A DNA stretch of 64,000 nucleotides from Rickettsiales bacterium UBA2645. Lineage in GTDB: Bacteria > Pseudomonadota > Alphaproteobacteria > Rickettsiales > UBA1997. Each line of letters starts with the position of its first letter. The first letter of the stretch is position 1. The stretch covers positions 7,659 through 71,658 of the forward strand of contig DENL01000003.1 of the NCBI GenBank assembly GCA_002359655.1. The letters run 5' to 3'. Under the pieces are notes generated by a model. The model searched no databases, had not been told where the DNA came from, and saw only the letters and a program-made list of their open reading frames with translations. The position numbers and the translations under genes were made by a program. Below, in pieces: positions 16,480 through 26,018 of this stretch.

Positions 16480-17211
16480 TTATTTTTCAGCGACATCTTC
16501 CGAAGATTGAACAACCTCAGCACTTGGATCATAACCTTTGGCAATAATTATTTTTAAGCCATCAGAAATTCTGGCTTTAATATTTTGCGGAACATCAGGA
16601 TTTTTAGAAATTGAATCCAATATTGCGTAAGCTTTAGACAAATCATTTTTTCGAATATGCAGAAAAGCTTTTTGCTCAGAAATTTGGTATCTTAACTCTT
16701 TGCTGTTAGCTTCGATTTTTTCAATTCTTGTAAGAAGATTGTCTTTTTTGATTTCGTTTTCATCAGACAACCAAGTTTTGACAGCCAATAATCCGCCTAA
16801 ATCTTTAATGTAAGAATCGCAACCACTGCATTGGCTGATTTTTTGGTAAATGTCTGCCGCTTCAGATTTTTTATTTTCATTAATAAGTATTGCGGCGTAA
16901 CGCAAAGAAGCCAGAGACTTCACGCCGCTTGGCGCTGAAGATTGATAAATTTTTGCTAAATTTTCTTTGGCTTTATCCATATTGCCCAATTGCTGATCAA
17001 TCAAAGCTTGATGGAATATTTCAGAAAATTTTGCCTGCTGTGAATTTTGATAAAAATTAAAAGCCGCAAAGCTAATAAAAGAAACCAAAACAACAGCCGC
17101 AATAGCAATAAAAACTTTACTGTTTTTGCTGAAAAATTTTTTAATTGATTCGCTTCTGGCCTCAGACTTGGCTTGGTTTATTAAGGTGTTTATTTCGTTA
17201 TTGTTCGACAT
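16480..17211 (-). CDS. YfgM-like tetratricopeptide membrane protein
   Basis: 243 residues with one membrane span near the N-terminus (KVFIAIAAVVLVSFISFAAF, about 32-51) and a periplasmic helical-repeat domain of the TPR_21 type: YQNSQQAKFSEIFHQALIDQ, GVKSLASLRYAAILINE and NPDVPQNIKARISDGLKII. YfgM-type proteins work with periplasmic chaperones near the Sec translocon and usually precede bamB, as here. The C-terminal tail is acidic. Name assigned by architecture and context rather than a catalytic motif. Confidence 0.75.
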   Translation of the reverse strand: MSNNNEINTLINQAKSEARSESIKKFFSKNSKVFIAIAAVVLVSFISFAAFNFYQNSQQAKFSEIFHQALIDQQLGNMDKAKENLAKIYQSSAPSGVKSLASLRYAAILINENKKSEAADIYQKISQCSGCDSYIKDLGGLLAVKTWLSDENEIKKDNLLTRIEKIEANSKELRYQISEQKAFLHIRKNDLSKAYAILDSISKNPDVPQNIKARISDGLKIIIAKGYDPSAEVVQSSEDVAEK

Positions 17212-17241
17212 ATTTATAAGTGAGTTAGATTAAAATAAGTT

Positions 17242-18141
17242 TTAGTTTGCAACACTTCTCAAACAGCAATCTAAAGTATTCTTAAGCAGATAAGCAATAG
17301 TCATTGGCCCTACTCCACCAGGAACTGGCGTTATTGCTTTTGCAATGTTTTTCACATTTTCAAAATCAACATCGCCGACTAATTTTGTTTTACCATCTTC
17401 TAAATTGACGCGGTTAATTCCAACATCAACCACAATTGTATCTTTTTTTATCATATCAGCTTTGATCAAATTTACCACGCCAGCTGCGGCAATGATGATG
17501 TCAGCTTGCAAACATTCTGCCTTTAAATCACGAGTTGAACGATTAGCAATTGTCACAGTACAGCTTTCAAGCATCAGCAATCTGGCCAAAGGACGACCAA
17601 CAATATTTGAAGAGCCAATCACTAAAGTTTTCAATCCGGCCAAATTTTCACCAGCTACTGATTTAATTAAATGCAGGCAACCTTTTGGAGTGCAAGGAAT
17701 TAAAGCTCCGTCGCCTCCTTGGATTTCTCCAACTGAAAGCTTGCCGACATTCACCATGTGAAATCCATCAACATCTTTGTTTGGATCGATAGTACGAATA
17801 ATTTTTTTAGTATCGATATGTTTTGGCAAAGGCAATTGCACCAAAATTCCATGAATTTTTTTATCAGCGTTTAGCTCTTCAATTTTTAAAACTAACTCTT
17901 CTTCAGAGATATCCGCCGCCAGTTTAAATTGCAGCGAGTTCATGCCCACAGCGTGCGCTGCCTTTTCTTTATTACTGACATAAACTTCACTAGCCGGATC
18001 ATTACCAACCAAAATCACCGCCAAACTTGGCGTTACATGATATTTTTTTTTAATCTCTTCTACTTGCTTGGCAATTTCCAGCTTTAAGGAAGCGGCAATT
18101 TCTTTGCCGTTGATGATTTTTGCGGTCATGGGATAAATCAT
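17242..18141 (-). CDS. folD: Methylene-THF dehydrogenase/cyclohydrolase
   Basis: 299 residues. Signatures: SEVYVSNKEKAAHAVGM (catalytic Lys), GILVQLPLPKHID, PNKDVDGFH, VIGSSNIVGRPLARLL (NADP-binding) and the end motif PVPGGVGPMTIAYLL. It interconverts 5,10-methylene- and 10-formyl-tetrahydrofolate. A second ATG four codons in (18129, MTAKIINGKEIAASL) matches the family start better; neither start has a clear Shine-Dalgarno. Sits between the glycan genes and the TPR/bamB pair with 63 bp upstream. Confidence 0.95.
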   Translation of the reverse strand: MIYPMTAKIINGKEIAASLKLEIAKQVEEIKKKYHVTPSLAVILVGNDPASEVYVSNKEKAAHAVGMNSLQFKLAADISEEELVLKIEELNADKKIHGILVQLPLPKHIDTKKIIRTIDPNKDVDGFHMVNVGKLSVGEIQGGDGALIPCTPKGCLHLIKSVAGENLAGLKTLVIGSSNIVGRPLARLLMLESCTVTIANRSTRDLKAECLQADIIIAAAGVVNLIKADMIKKDTIVVDVGINRVNLEDGKTKLVGDVDFENVKNIAKAITPVPGGVGPMTIAYLLKNTLDCCLRSVAN

Positions 18142-18204
18142 TTTGATTTTATTTAAATCAGATTTTTTTAAACATCTTAAAAATGTTTCTTTGTTGTAAG
18201 AGCT

Positions 18205-19950
18205 TTACGTTCTTTTGTAGTTATTAAATTTACTGAGAGAGCAAATTTTTTCTTCAGAAAGATAGGGGAATTGATCTTGAATTGGCTTTCCCATTTCAAG
18301 CTTTGGCTCAATCAAAGTATTTTGATGCAGAATTATTTCTATCACTACCGGTCCCTTGTAATCAAAAATTTCTTTCGTGATGTTATCAAGAGATTCAACT
18401 CTAAAATATTTTATACCGTAAGCCTCAACAACTTTTCTAAAGTCAGGGGTACTATAGCCTTTTCCAGTGGCTTCATACCTACTTTCAAAATACAAATCTT
18501 GAAACTGCTTTATAATCCCATACCCGTCATTATTAAGAATAAAAAGCTTTAGATTTAGGTTATAAAAATATGCAGTTTGAAGCTCTTGTATATTCATCTG
18601 GAATGACCCATCTCCTATGAAAGCAATAACTTCTCTTTGGGGCTTGTGCAATGCTCCACCTATTGCAGCTGGAAAAGAATAAGCCATTGGAGAGTTACCT
18701 CCAGCAGTGCAAAGGACCTGATTTGTTCTGTGAAATATTTGGAAAACCCAACATAAGCTTGCCCCAGTATCAGCGATGACCACTGCATCATCGCTAATCA
18801 TTTTATTAATTTTTTGAACCACCAAATAAGGTGACAAGGTATTGTTATTTTTAGAAAACTCACTTGCGTCTTTGCCAAAAAATTCTTTTTTCAAACTAGC
18901 TGCGTAATCAATCCAATCTTGGCTTGAATTAATAGAGACTAATAAAATTTCTTTAACATGTTTTAAATTTAAGTGGATGGTTTTATAGCCTTCGTGCTTA
19001 TATTTTTTGAGCTCTTCGCCATCGACATCAATCACACAAACCTTAGCTACCGGAGCAAATGATTTAGGATTTCCGGAGCGTTGTCTGTTATCTAATCTAC
19101 TTCCAAGAACCAACAAAGTATCGCAATTTTGCACTAAAGAATTTGCACCTCTATTGCCATAAACTCCTATCTGACCATGATAGTTTTTCATATTGTGATT
19201 GAAGTAAGTCATGCCATTCCAACTTGAAACAAAAGGAACTGATGAATTTTCTTGTAACCATTTTACCACATCATTTTCGGCACCAGCAAGACCTACGCCA
19301 GCACCGAATAGAACAACTGGTCGCTTTGAATCTTTAAAAAAGTGTAAAATTTCTTGAGAAATTTTTTGTATTTCTTGCACAGATAATTTTTTTTCTACTG
19401 GCGCATTATAAATAATCTTATCACCAACTTCTTCTTTCTGCACATTAATCGGAACATCAATCAAAACTGGTCCTTTGCGGTCAGAGATCGCAATATTATA
19501 AGCTTTTTCCAATTCTATTTTTAGTTCTTCACCGTTTTTAACCTGCACCGCATATTTTGTAATTGGCTTAACAATATCGACTATATTGGTTTCTTGAAAT
19601 CCAGCTTGTCTAACTTTTGTACCAATAAAATTTGCACTTTCGCCTTGGTTAACTTGCCCAGTGATATGAAAAGTTGGTATTGAATCGAAGTAAGAACAAG
19701 CAATACCAGTAACAAGATTTGTTGCGCCAGGACCAGAAGTTGCAACCGTGACACCAACTGTGCGATCAATTCTCCACAAAGAATCTGCAGCCATTGCAGC
19801 AGCTTGCTCATGTTGAAAACAAACGTAGTCAGTATTCGGATTTCTTCCAATCGCATCAACAATAAAAGCACAGGCTCCACCCGTTACTAGAAAAAATTTA
19901 TCCGAACCCCTTTGGCGAAAAAATTCCGCGATATACTCTGCCCCAATCAT
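18205..19950 (-). CDS. Thiamine-diphosphate enzyme of the acetolactate-synthase family, YerE-like
   Basis: 581 residues with the three domains of ThDP enzymes: Pyr domain with catalytic Glu48 (VCFQHEQAAAMAAD), central domain (RPVVLFGAGVGLAGAEND) and PP domain with the GDGSF...NNDG motif (about 443-470). It is not in an ilv operon; it follows rfbF by 18 bp in a CDP-sugar cluster. In the Yersinia yersiniose pathway YerE, a member of this family, joins a two-carbon unit from pyruvate to C4 of CDP-3,6-dideoxy-4-ketoglucose. The presence of rfbF, rfbG and an RfbH-like gene makes a comparable role plausible. A true acetolactate synthase is less likely because no small subunit or ilvC is nearby. Confidence 0.75.
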   Translation of the reverse strand: MIGAEYIAEFFRQRGSDKFFLVTGGACAFIVDAIGRNPNTDYVCFQHEQAAAMAADSLWRIDRTVGVTVATSGPGATNLVTGIACSYFDSIPTFHITGQVNQGESANFIGTKVRQAGFQETNIVDIVKPITKYAVQVKNGEELKIELEKAYNIAISDRKGPVLIDVPINVQKEEVGDKIIYNAPVEKKLSVQEIQKISQEILHFFKDSKRPVVLFGAGVGLAGAENDVVKWLQENSSVPFVSSWNGMTYFNHNMKNYHGQIGVYGNRGANSLVQNCDTLLVLGSRLDNRQRSGNPKSFAPVAKVCVIDVDGEELKKYKHEGYKTIHLNLKHVKEILLVSINSSQDWIDYAASLKKEFFGKDASEFSKNNNTLSPYLVVQKINKMISDDAVVIADTGASLCWVFQIFHRTNQVLCTAGGNSPMAYSFPAAIGGALHKPQREVIAFIGDGSFQMNIQELQTAYFYNLNLKLFILNNDGYGIIKQFQDLYFESRYEATGKGYSTPDFRKVVEAYGIKYFRVESLDNITKEIFDYKGPVVIEIILHQNTLIEPKLEMGKPIQDQFPYLSEEKICSLSKFNNYKRT

Positions 19951-19968
19951 AGTTTTTATTGTTTAATG

Positions 19969-20748
19969 TTACCAAATTTTCCAAGGTGCCTTACAGCCAT
20001 TCCAAAGGCTTTCTAAATGAATCTTATCGCGCTGCGTATCCATCGCATACCAGAAATCTTCATGCTTGTATGACATTAGCTGATTGGCTGCGGCTAGATT
20101 TTTTAAAGGCTGCTGCTCTAGCATCACATCATCACCATCTGGAATGTAATCGAAAATTTTTTGTGAAAAAACGAAGAATCCACCATTGATGTAATTGCCA
20201 TCGCCCGAAGGTTTTTCGTGAAAATTTTTTACCGTAGTATCGTCGTCAGAAATTTCTAGAACTCCAAATCTGCCAGCTGGCTTCACTGCTGTTAGCGTTG
20301 CAGCTTTGCCGTGAACTTTGTGAAACTCGATCGTCTTGGCAATATCAACATCACAAACCCCGTCTCCGTAAGTTAGGCAGAAATTTTCTTCACCCTTTAA
20401 ATAATCTTTAACTTTTTTAATGCGGGCTCCAGTCATTCTATTTTCACCAGTTTCAACCAAAGTCACTTTCCATTTTTCAGAATTATTATTGTGAATGGTA
20501 TGAGTATTATTGGAAAGATCGTAAGTGACATCCGAAGTGTGACGATAGTAATTAGCAAAATATTCTTTGATCATGTATCCTTTATAACCAAGACAAATCA
20601 CGAAATCATTGATGCCATGAGCTGAGTAGATTTTCATAATATGCCACAAAATCGGCTTGTTACCAACTTCAACCATCGGCTTTGGTTTAAAAGTTGTTTC
20701 TTCGCTAAGTCTTGTCCCAAGACCACCGGCCAGAATCACTGCTTTCAT
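19969..20748 (-). CDS. rfbF: Glucose-1-phosphate cytidylyltransferase
   Basis: 259 residues. MKAVILAGGLGTRLSEETTF is the nucleotidyltransferase signature in the exact RfbF form, followed by KPKPMVEVGNKPILWHIMKI and the family-specific HTIHNNNSEKWKVTLVETG. It makes CDP-glucose from glucose-1-phosphate and CTP, the first step of the CDP-deoxysugar route whose next enzyme (rfbG) lies at 26015. The start overlaps the preceding epimerase stop by 4 bases. Confidence 0.95.
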   Translation of the reverse strand: MKAVILAGGLGTRLSEETTFKPKPMVEVGNKPILWHIMKIYSAHGINDFVICLGYKGYMIKEYFANYYRHTSDVTYDLSNNTHTIHNNNSEKWKVTLVETGENRMTGARIKKVKDYLKGEENFCLTYGDGVCDVDIAKTIEFHKVHGKAATLTAVKPAGRFGVLEISDDDTTVKNFHEKPSGDGNYINGGFFVFSQKIFDYIPDGDDVMLEQQPLKNLAAANQLMSYKHEDFWYAMDTQRDKIHLESLWNGCKAPWKIW

Positions 20749-21794
20749 AAACTGTTATTTTTTTGATACCAAAGAAAGGTACTTTTTATTGCTTTTTCAA
20801 GAGAGGTATATTGTTCCAAACCCAACTCCAGCTTAGCTTTCTCATTGCAAGAAATGTAGCGCGAGCTAGATGAAGTATTAAAACCTTGATTGTCAGAAAA
20901 GGCAATTTTTGATTTTGAAGAAAGGGTTTTTACAACTAATCCTGCTAGGTCTTCTATTAAAATTTCTTGCGAAGAACCAACGTTATAAACGGAATTGTTT
21001 GGCGCAGAAATTAAAATTCTCATCAGCCAAATCGCTAAATCAATTGAGTAAAGATAGGAGCGATAGGTTTTGGATTTAGATTGAAGAATCACATCTTTAT
21101 TATTTGCAACGTCACGAATAAAATTTCCGATCGCATAGTGACCATCAAAATTCATATAGGGACCAACAAAACTGAAGCATCTAGCAACACTAGTTTGAAC
21201 AGCGTAAGAGGAGGAATAAATTGAGCATAAAATCTCGCCCAATCTTTTTGCCTCACCGTAAACTGAAGATATTTTTTGCAAGTCAGGAGCAGATAGATCG
21301 CTTTCCAAACGCAATTTCATATCCAGATTTTGAGCACCATAAATTGCGCCAGAACTCAAATAAAGAAATCTACAACCCTTGTTGGATCTAGCAATTTCCA
21401 GCATATTTTGAGTGCCTAGGTAATTTTCTTCTAAAAATTTGTGGGGAGAATTTTTAAGTCTTTCTGAGGAAGTGTCGCAAGCGGCGTGAATTATGTAATC
21501 AACTTTGTCGTGAAAATCTTTTAACTGAGAAATGTTAGATTCAATCAAATTGATTTTTGAAGAACTAAGAATAGGAAATTTCTTTTTAAAAGATTCTAAG
21601 TTTCTTGAAACAGCATAAATCTTGATATTCAAACCATGCCTCCAATCAAGATGTAGAAGACATTCCAATAAGCATCGACCAAAAAACCCACTAGCACCAG
21701 AAACAAGAATTGACTTATCTCTTAATTCTCCAGGCAAGTCAAAGAGCTTGGTTTCAAAAAGCTCGAGATCAGATTTGTCGATTGAAAAATGCAT
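20745..21794 (-). CDS. NAD-dependent epimerase/reductase (extended SDR) of the deoxysugar locus
   Basis: 349 residues. Rossmann motif LVSGASGFFGRCLLECLLH (about 30-48), catalytic Ser region YLSSGAIYGAQ and Tyr-Lys pair YGEAK. It lies between rfbF and the RfbH-like gene with overlaps of 4 and 1 bases, so it should act on a product of this pathway. By position and type it may be the final ketone reductase (compare YerF, or an abequose/paratose synthase), or a C2/C4 epimerase; the sequence alone does not decide. Confidence 0.75.
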   Translation of the reverse strand: MHFSIDKSDLELFETKLFDLPGELRDKSILVSGASGFFGRCLLECLLHLDWRHGLNIKIYAVSRNLESFKKKFPILSSSKINLIESNISQLKDFHDKVDYIIHAACDTSSERLKNSPHKFLEENYLGTQNMLEIARSNKGCRFLYLSSGAIYGAQNLDMKLRLESDLSAPDLQKISSVYGEAKRLGEILCSIYSSSYAVQTSVARCFSFVGPYMNFDGHYAIGNFIRDVANNKDVILQSKSKTYRSYLYSIDLAIWLMRILISAPNNSVYNVGSSQEILIEDLAGLVVKTLSSKSKIAFSDNQGFNTSSSSRYISCNEKAKLELGLEQYTSLEKAIKSTFLWYQKNNSL

Positions 21795-22999
21795 TAGATT
21801 TTAGTCTTCAAAAATTCTTCAATTGTGTTGTGCATATGAGCAATCATTTCTCCATTCAACCCGTGATGACAAGCCAGTAAAACGCCACCACGCATAATAT
21901 TATCAGAATTGTCTAAACTTGCCGCTTTTCTCATTTCAAGATTTTTATAACCTGGTTGGCGAGTAATATTGCCAGTGAAAACTACACGGGTTTGGATATT
22001 TCTTTTTTCTAAATAGATTTGGAAATCACGACGCTCGAAAGGCGCGCTATCTTTGATTATAATTGGGAAAGCTAACCAACCAGTTCTGCAATTTGCGGTT
22101 TCTTGCGGCAGCGTGAAAAACTCTTCATATTTTTTGAAGAAGTTGGTTTGAGTTTGATAATTTTTGCGACGAGTTTCGATATTATGCTCTAAATCTTCTA
22201 ACTGCTTCAAACCAAAGGCAGCACCGATTTCTGAGCCTTCTAAATTATATCCGATAGTTTCAAAAACAAATTTCGCGTCATATTTGATGCCATCAATATC
22301 AACATTAAAGCGGTTTTCAATCGCTTCTGATTTTTCATCAAAAATTGATGAACTACGGCCCCAAGAGCGCAGCAATTTAGATTTTCTCAGCTGTTCATCA
22401 TCATTTATACATAAAGCTCCGCCGTTGCCGGCACAGTTGATAATATGTGAACCATAAAAGCTGGTAATAGACATATCAGACCAAGTTCCACTTGATTTGC
22501 CATTTAAAGTTGCACCCAAAGTGTCGGCCGAGTCTTCGATGACTTTCAGATTATATTTTTTAGCAATTGCAGCAATTTTGTCCCACTCACAAAGATTGCC
22601 CATTAAATTGGGAGCAACGATTGCCACGGTTTTATCCGAAATCATTTCTTCAATTTTTGTGACATCAATACAGTAATCAGAAACACCGACATCAACAAAA
22701 ACCGGCACTAAACCATTTTTTACAATACAGCCGACAGTGGTTGAGAATGTTAGAGCTGGCGTAATTACTTCACTTCCCATTTTAAAACCAAAAGCTTCCA
22801 TACCGATATAAAGCGCTGAAGAGCCCGAGTTGACATAAAGACAATGTTTTTTGTCAAAAAGCGCAGCGATTTTTGCTTCAAATTCGCGGGCATATTTACC
22901 CATTTGCGTACCTTCTTGCAGGCATTTTACCACGGCGTCAATTTCTTTTTGTCCGTAAACAGTTTTTGCATAGGAAACACTAATATCTTGACTAGTCAT
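21794..22999 (-). CDS. RfbH-like PMP-dependent 3-dehydratase, lacking Fe-S cysteines
   Basis: 401 residues of the DegT/DnrJ fold. In ordinary members a Lys binds PLP in the SFxxSK segment; here the motif is SFYGSH (residues 180-185), with His at the Lys position, the hallmark of sugar 3-dehydratases (RfbH/DdhC, ColD). RfbH proper also carries a [2Fe-2S] cluster after RxWGRDCWC; here the same place reads RSWGRSSSIF (211-220) without cysteines, and the protein is shorter than RfbH (about 437). It probably removes the C3 hydroxyl from CDP-4-keto-6-deoxyglucose by a chemistry not needing the cluster. Four bases from the GT10 gene. Confidence 0.82.
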   Translation of the reverse strand: MTSQDISVSYAKTVYGQKEIDAVVKCLQEGTQMGKYAREFEAKIAALFDKKHCLYVNSGSSALYIGMEAFGFKMGSEVITPALTFSTTVGCIVKNGLVPVFVDVGVSDYCIDVTKIEEMISDKTVAIVAPNLMGNLCEWDKIAAIAKKYNLKVIEDSADTLGATLNGKSSGTWSDMSITSFYGSHIINCAGNGGALCINDDEQLRKSKLLRSWGRSSSIFDEKSEAIENRFNVDIDGIKYDAKFVFETIGYNLEGSEIGAAFGLKQLEDLEHNIETRRKNYQTQTNFFKKYEEFFTLPQETANCRTGWLAFPIIIKDSAPFERRDFQIYLEKRNIQTRVVFTGNITRQPGYKNLEMRKAASLDNSDNIMRGGVLLACHHGLNGEMIAHMHNTIEEFLKTKI

Positions 23000-23002
23000 T
23001 GT

Positions 23003-24127
23003 TTAACTAATTTTGAGTTTGATCAGGAGAAAATAATCGGTGAGAAAATTCTTAAGCGTTGTCAGTCTTTTTCTTGAAGAGCTCAAAAATTTTTGCATTG
23101 GATTTTTGGGGCATGCTGTTTCAAGATTTTCTTTTTGCAATAAGAAAAACCGCTCTTTTTTTACTTTCATTTTTTTTGGGTTTAGTGCAACCGAATCATT
23201 CTCTATAATATCCGAAATCAGGTTGAATGCATTATATTTGTCCATCACCAAATCTCTTGCTAAAAATAGTTGCTCAAAATTTTTCTCATAAAAATTTTCA
23301 AAAATTAATTTTTCAATTTTAGCAATTGCAGTTTTGGGATATTTAATATCGATCTCTGTAACTTGAGCATCAGTAAAATAATTGTTAATATTGGTAGCAC
23401 CACAATAAATTGGATGAGTCAGAACCATCAAAGGATCTATCAATTTTTCAGTCCAATAATCCGGTGATTGGGAATTTTCTAAAGCAATGTGATATTTATA
23501 AGGCGCGATTCCTTGCCATTTACTATCAATTGGTCTTACTCCAATTCCGAACCAATCGATCTTGTCTTTGAAGTGATTTTTTAATTTTTGACAAAAGTTA
23601 AAGCGCGCTTTGTGACCTTGAGTAAAGATTTTATTAGAACAAAAAACTGATAAAAGCTTTTCTTTCTTGATCTGACGCAGGTTTTTAAAATCGTTATAAC
23701 CAAGTCCATCACCTTGCCATTTTTGAAATTCTTCTTTTGACTTAATTGGACTACCACCGTCAATCCACCAATTTATTGGGGGCCGACAAGGAAAAGCTCT
23801 ATTATGTTTGAAATTTTCTTGCGAGCTATAAACGCGACCGAATTGTTTTACAAAATCTGACGAATCGTCGTAAGATTTGATAGATCTGGGTTCACCAGTC
23901 ATTAAAATTATGTTTCGTGGATCAACTTCGCATTCTTCTTCATCAAACTCTATGTCACCAATTATGATCCAGTGATCAGCTTTTTTTATTGTCGTATCAT
24001 TCCAAAAAAATTGGCAATTTTTCCAGATATTACTGCGAGATGGTAAGAACTTGAAAACCATTGGGTTACTGTGATCAGGCCATGATAAGGTTGATCCAGC
24101 ACAGCTGATTTTAACAATCTTCATCAA
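23003..24127 (-). CDS. Glycosyltransferase family 10 (fucosyltransferase-like)
   Basis: 374 residues. The C-terminal half shows the GT10 signature YKYHIALENSQSPDYWTEKL (about 210-229) followed by DPLMVLTHPIYCGATNI, matching the ENS...DYVTEK and P.VxG motifs of alpha-1,3-fucosyltransferases. A gene for GDP-L-fucose synthase lies at 27082 in the same run, which supports a GDP-fucose or related donor. It probably caps a surface glycan. C-terminal basic residues could serve membrane binding. Bacterial GT10 enzymes often make host-like Lewis antigens; whether that applies here is unknown. Confidence 0.78.
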   Translation of the reverse strand: MMKIVKISCAGSTLSWPDHSNPMVFKFLPSRSNIWKNCQFFWNDTTIKKADHWIIIGDIEFDEEECEVDPRNIILMTGEPRSIKSYDDSSDFVKQFGRVYSSQENFKHNRAFPCRPPINWWIDGGSPIKSKEEFQKWQGDGLGYNDFKNLRQIKKEKLLSVFCSNKIFTQGHKARFNFCQKLKNHFKDKIDWFGIGVRPIDSKWQGIAPYKYHIALENSQSPDYWTEKLIDPLMVLTHPIYCGATNINNYFTDAQVTEIDIKYPKTAIAKIEKLIFENFYEKNFEQLFLARDLVMDKYNAFNLISDIIENDSVALNPKKMKVKKERFFLLQKENLETACPKNPMQKFLSSSRKRLTTLKNFLTDYFLLIKLKIS

Positions 24128-24129
24128 AT

Positions 24130-24969
24130 TTAATCTCCGAATCTTTTTCTTAATTTTTTACACGCTTTAGCAACTAAAAATATCTTACCAAAAACACCAA
24201 AACCGCGCGAACTGCATTTTTTTAAAATATCAATTTGATCAAGCTGCATCTGCTTTCTTGAAGCATCAATTTTATTTTGAGCATTACCTAAAGATTTTTG
24301 CCAAGCCTTAACATGATCAGCATCAGAAAATGATAACTTAGTTTGGCGCCAGTTGTAAATTGAGCGAGAAGCGTAAAGTAATCTTCCTTCACGCGCCATA
24401 TTACAAACAAAAACATGGTCATTACCAAGCATTGCTCTCATCGGATATTTTTGCGCAATTTCTGTACGATAAATTCCAAACAAGGCAGAAACATCGTGAA
24501 GATGAGCAATCAAACAATAAACGCGTTGAGCTGGAAAGTCTGAAGCTAAACGATCGGCATACCAAAAATCATAAATTCCAATTTCTAAATCATCATTATC
24601 AACATGACGACAGGCTGGATAACAACCAACAGCATCAGTATTTTCAAGCATGTGAAGTATGTGACTAGAATAGCCTTCATCAAGATAATCATGACCTCCG
24701 CTCCACATAAAATATTTTGTTTTGGCTTGAGCCAAAACAAAATTAAAATTCCATGTTCCACCCTGATTTTCTTGGTGGCGGATATAAATCAAATTTGAGT
24801 ATTTTTTTGCTAATTCTTCGCAAATTTTTTGCGTATCGTCTGTTGAAGCGTTATCAGAAATAATCACTCGCGCTGCCTGATTGATACAACTGTCAATAGT
24901 TTTTCTTATATACTTACCCTCGTTATAAGCAGGAATACCAATGGTTAACAACTCTTTGTAGTATTTCAT
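24130..24969 (-). CDS. Glycosyltransferase family 2
   Basis: 279 residues. LTIGIPAYNEGKYIRKTIDS, RVIISDNASTDDTQKICEE and YFMWSGGHDYLD are the GT-A motifs (the last taking the DXD position in altered form). A long insert after CRHVDNDDLEIGIYDFWY is typical of O-antigen GT2 enzymes. Packed 2 bases from both neighbours, so part of the glycan operon. Donor and acceptor unknown. Confidence 0.78.
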   Translation of the reverse strand: MKYYKELLTIGIPAYNEGKYIRKTIDSCINQAARVIISDNASTDDTQKICEELAKKYSNLIYIRHQENQGGTWNFNFVLAQAKTKYFMWSGGHDYLDEGYSSHILHMLENTDAVGCYPACRHVDNDDLEIGIYDFWYADRLASDFPAQRVYCLIAHLHDVSALFGIYRTEIAQKYPMRAMLGNDHVFVCNMAREGRLLYASRSIYNWRQTKLSFSDADHVKAWQKSLGNAQNKIDASRKQMQLDQIDILKKCSSRGFGVFGKIFLVAKACKKLRKRFGD

Positions 24970-24971
24970 AG

Positions 24972-26018
24972 CTAAAATAATTTTAATCTTTTTTCCAACT
25001 CTTCTAAATCAACGATCATGTCGGTATGAAATTCATTGATATAGAAATTATTTTGATCAATCTCACAATGTTGGTAGTCATGCTCTAAACCACAAGCCTG
25101 CGATAATTCGCTAAACCATGTACCACCATTTTTATCTCCATATTCCTTTTTAGGATATAGTTCTAAAACTTTAGTATCCTCTCGGGCAAACATGATATTA
25201 GTTAAATTAGATCCGCATTGACTTACAATATAATCAGCATTGTAGACTATCGCTACACCATCTTCGAAATTAAAATCTTCCATATTAACAATTGCAAAAC
25301 CATATCTGAGCAATAGTTGATCAACATCTTTTTGATTAAGAATAATCCTCTTCTTCTGTCTGCTGCGAGAAATAAATATTTTTTTCCCTAAATTAAAATC
25401 TAATTTGTTATGCAACTTACAATAATTCAACATCTCATCCCTTAGATCTATAATAGCTGAATCATGGGTAGTATTGATTAAACTACCTCCCAAAGCACAA
25501 GAAACAAAAAACATTTGGCTTGATTTTACCACCTCTTTTTTATCAATAATAATGAGCTGATTCTCTTCTATTCCAAGCATCTTAAGAGATGAGAGACAAA
25601 AATTATTCTTATAGTAATTAATAGGAATGACAATTTTAAAATTACTTTTAATGATTTTTTTAGCCAAAGAAATCCTAACCATCATATCGCATAACCAGTG
25701 ATAATACATCACATGAAAACTATCATAAACCACCAACACTGGATCTTTCTCGACCTTTAACTTTGCCTTCAAATATTTAACTAACCGCTTTTGTTTTTTA
25801 TAGAAACTAGATTCATGGTCAGAAAGAGTTTCTTTCATCCATCTTAGGCCACGAAATATTACTCCATTTGAATCAACCGAAGCTTCACCATAATCAAATA
25901 GTTTAATTTCCTTGGTTTTTCCTAAATAAGAAATTTTTTGAGAATAATTTGATGGTAATACCCTCTTAATAGTGACTTCTGGCAGTAAAACTTGCGAACT
26001 TGTTCTTCTATTTATCAT
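24972..26018 (-). CDS. Glycosyltransferase family 61 (DUF563)
   Basis: 348 residues. The C-terminal part has the family pattern ADYIVSQCGSNLTNIMFARE followed by VLELYPKK, and an upstream KIFISRSRQKKRIILN segment, both characteristic of DUF563/GT61. The central HVMYYHWLCDMMVRISLAK matches the HNY/WH-type acceptor region. Members transfer xylose, arabinose or GlcNAc in diverse glycans. No signal peptide or membrane span. Overlaps rfbG by 4 bases. Confidence 0.75.
   Translation of the reverse strand: MINRRTSSQVLLPEVTIKRVLPSNYSQKISYLGKTKEIKLFDYGEASVDSNGVIFRGLRWMKETLSDHESSFYKKQKRLVKYLKAKLKVEKDPVLVVYDSFHVMYYHWLCDMMVRISLAKKIIKSNFKIVIPINYYKNNFCLSSLKMLGIEENQLIIIDKKEVVKSSQMFFVSCALGGSLINTTHDSAIIDLRDEMLNYCKLHNKLDFNLGKKIFISRSRQKKRIILNQKDVDQLLLRYGFAIVNMEDFNFEDGVAIVYNADYIVSQCGSNLTNIMFAREDTKVLELYPKKEYGDKNGGTWFSELSQACGLEHDYQHCEIDQNNFYINEFHTDMIVDLEELEKRLKLF

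Noticed and set aside
17345..17761. 138-codon open frame antisense to folD
   Set aside because: It mirrors folD codons, has no recognisable domain and no ribosome site.
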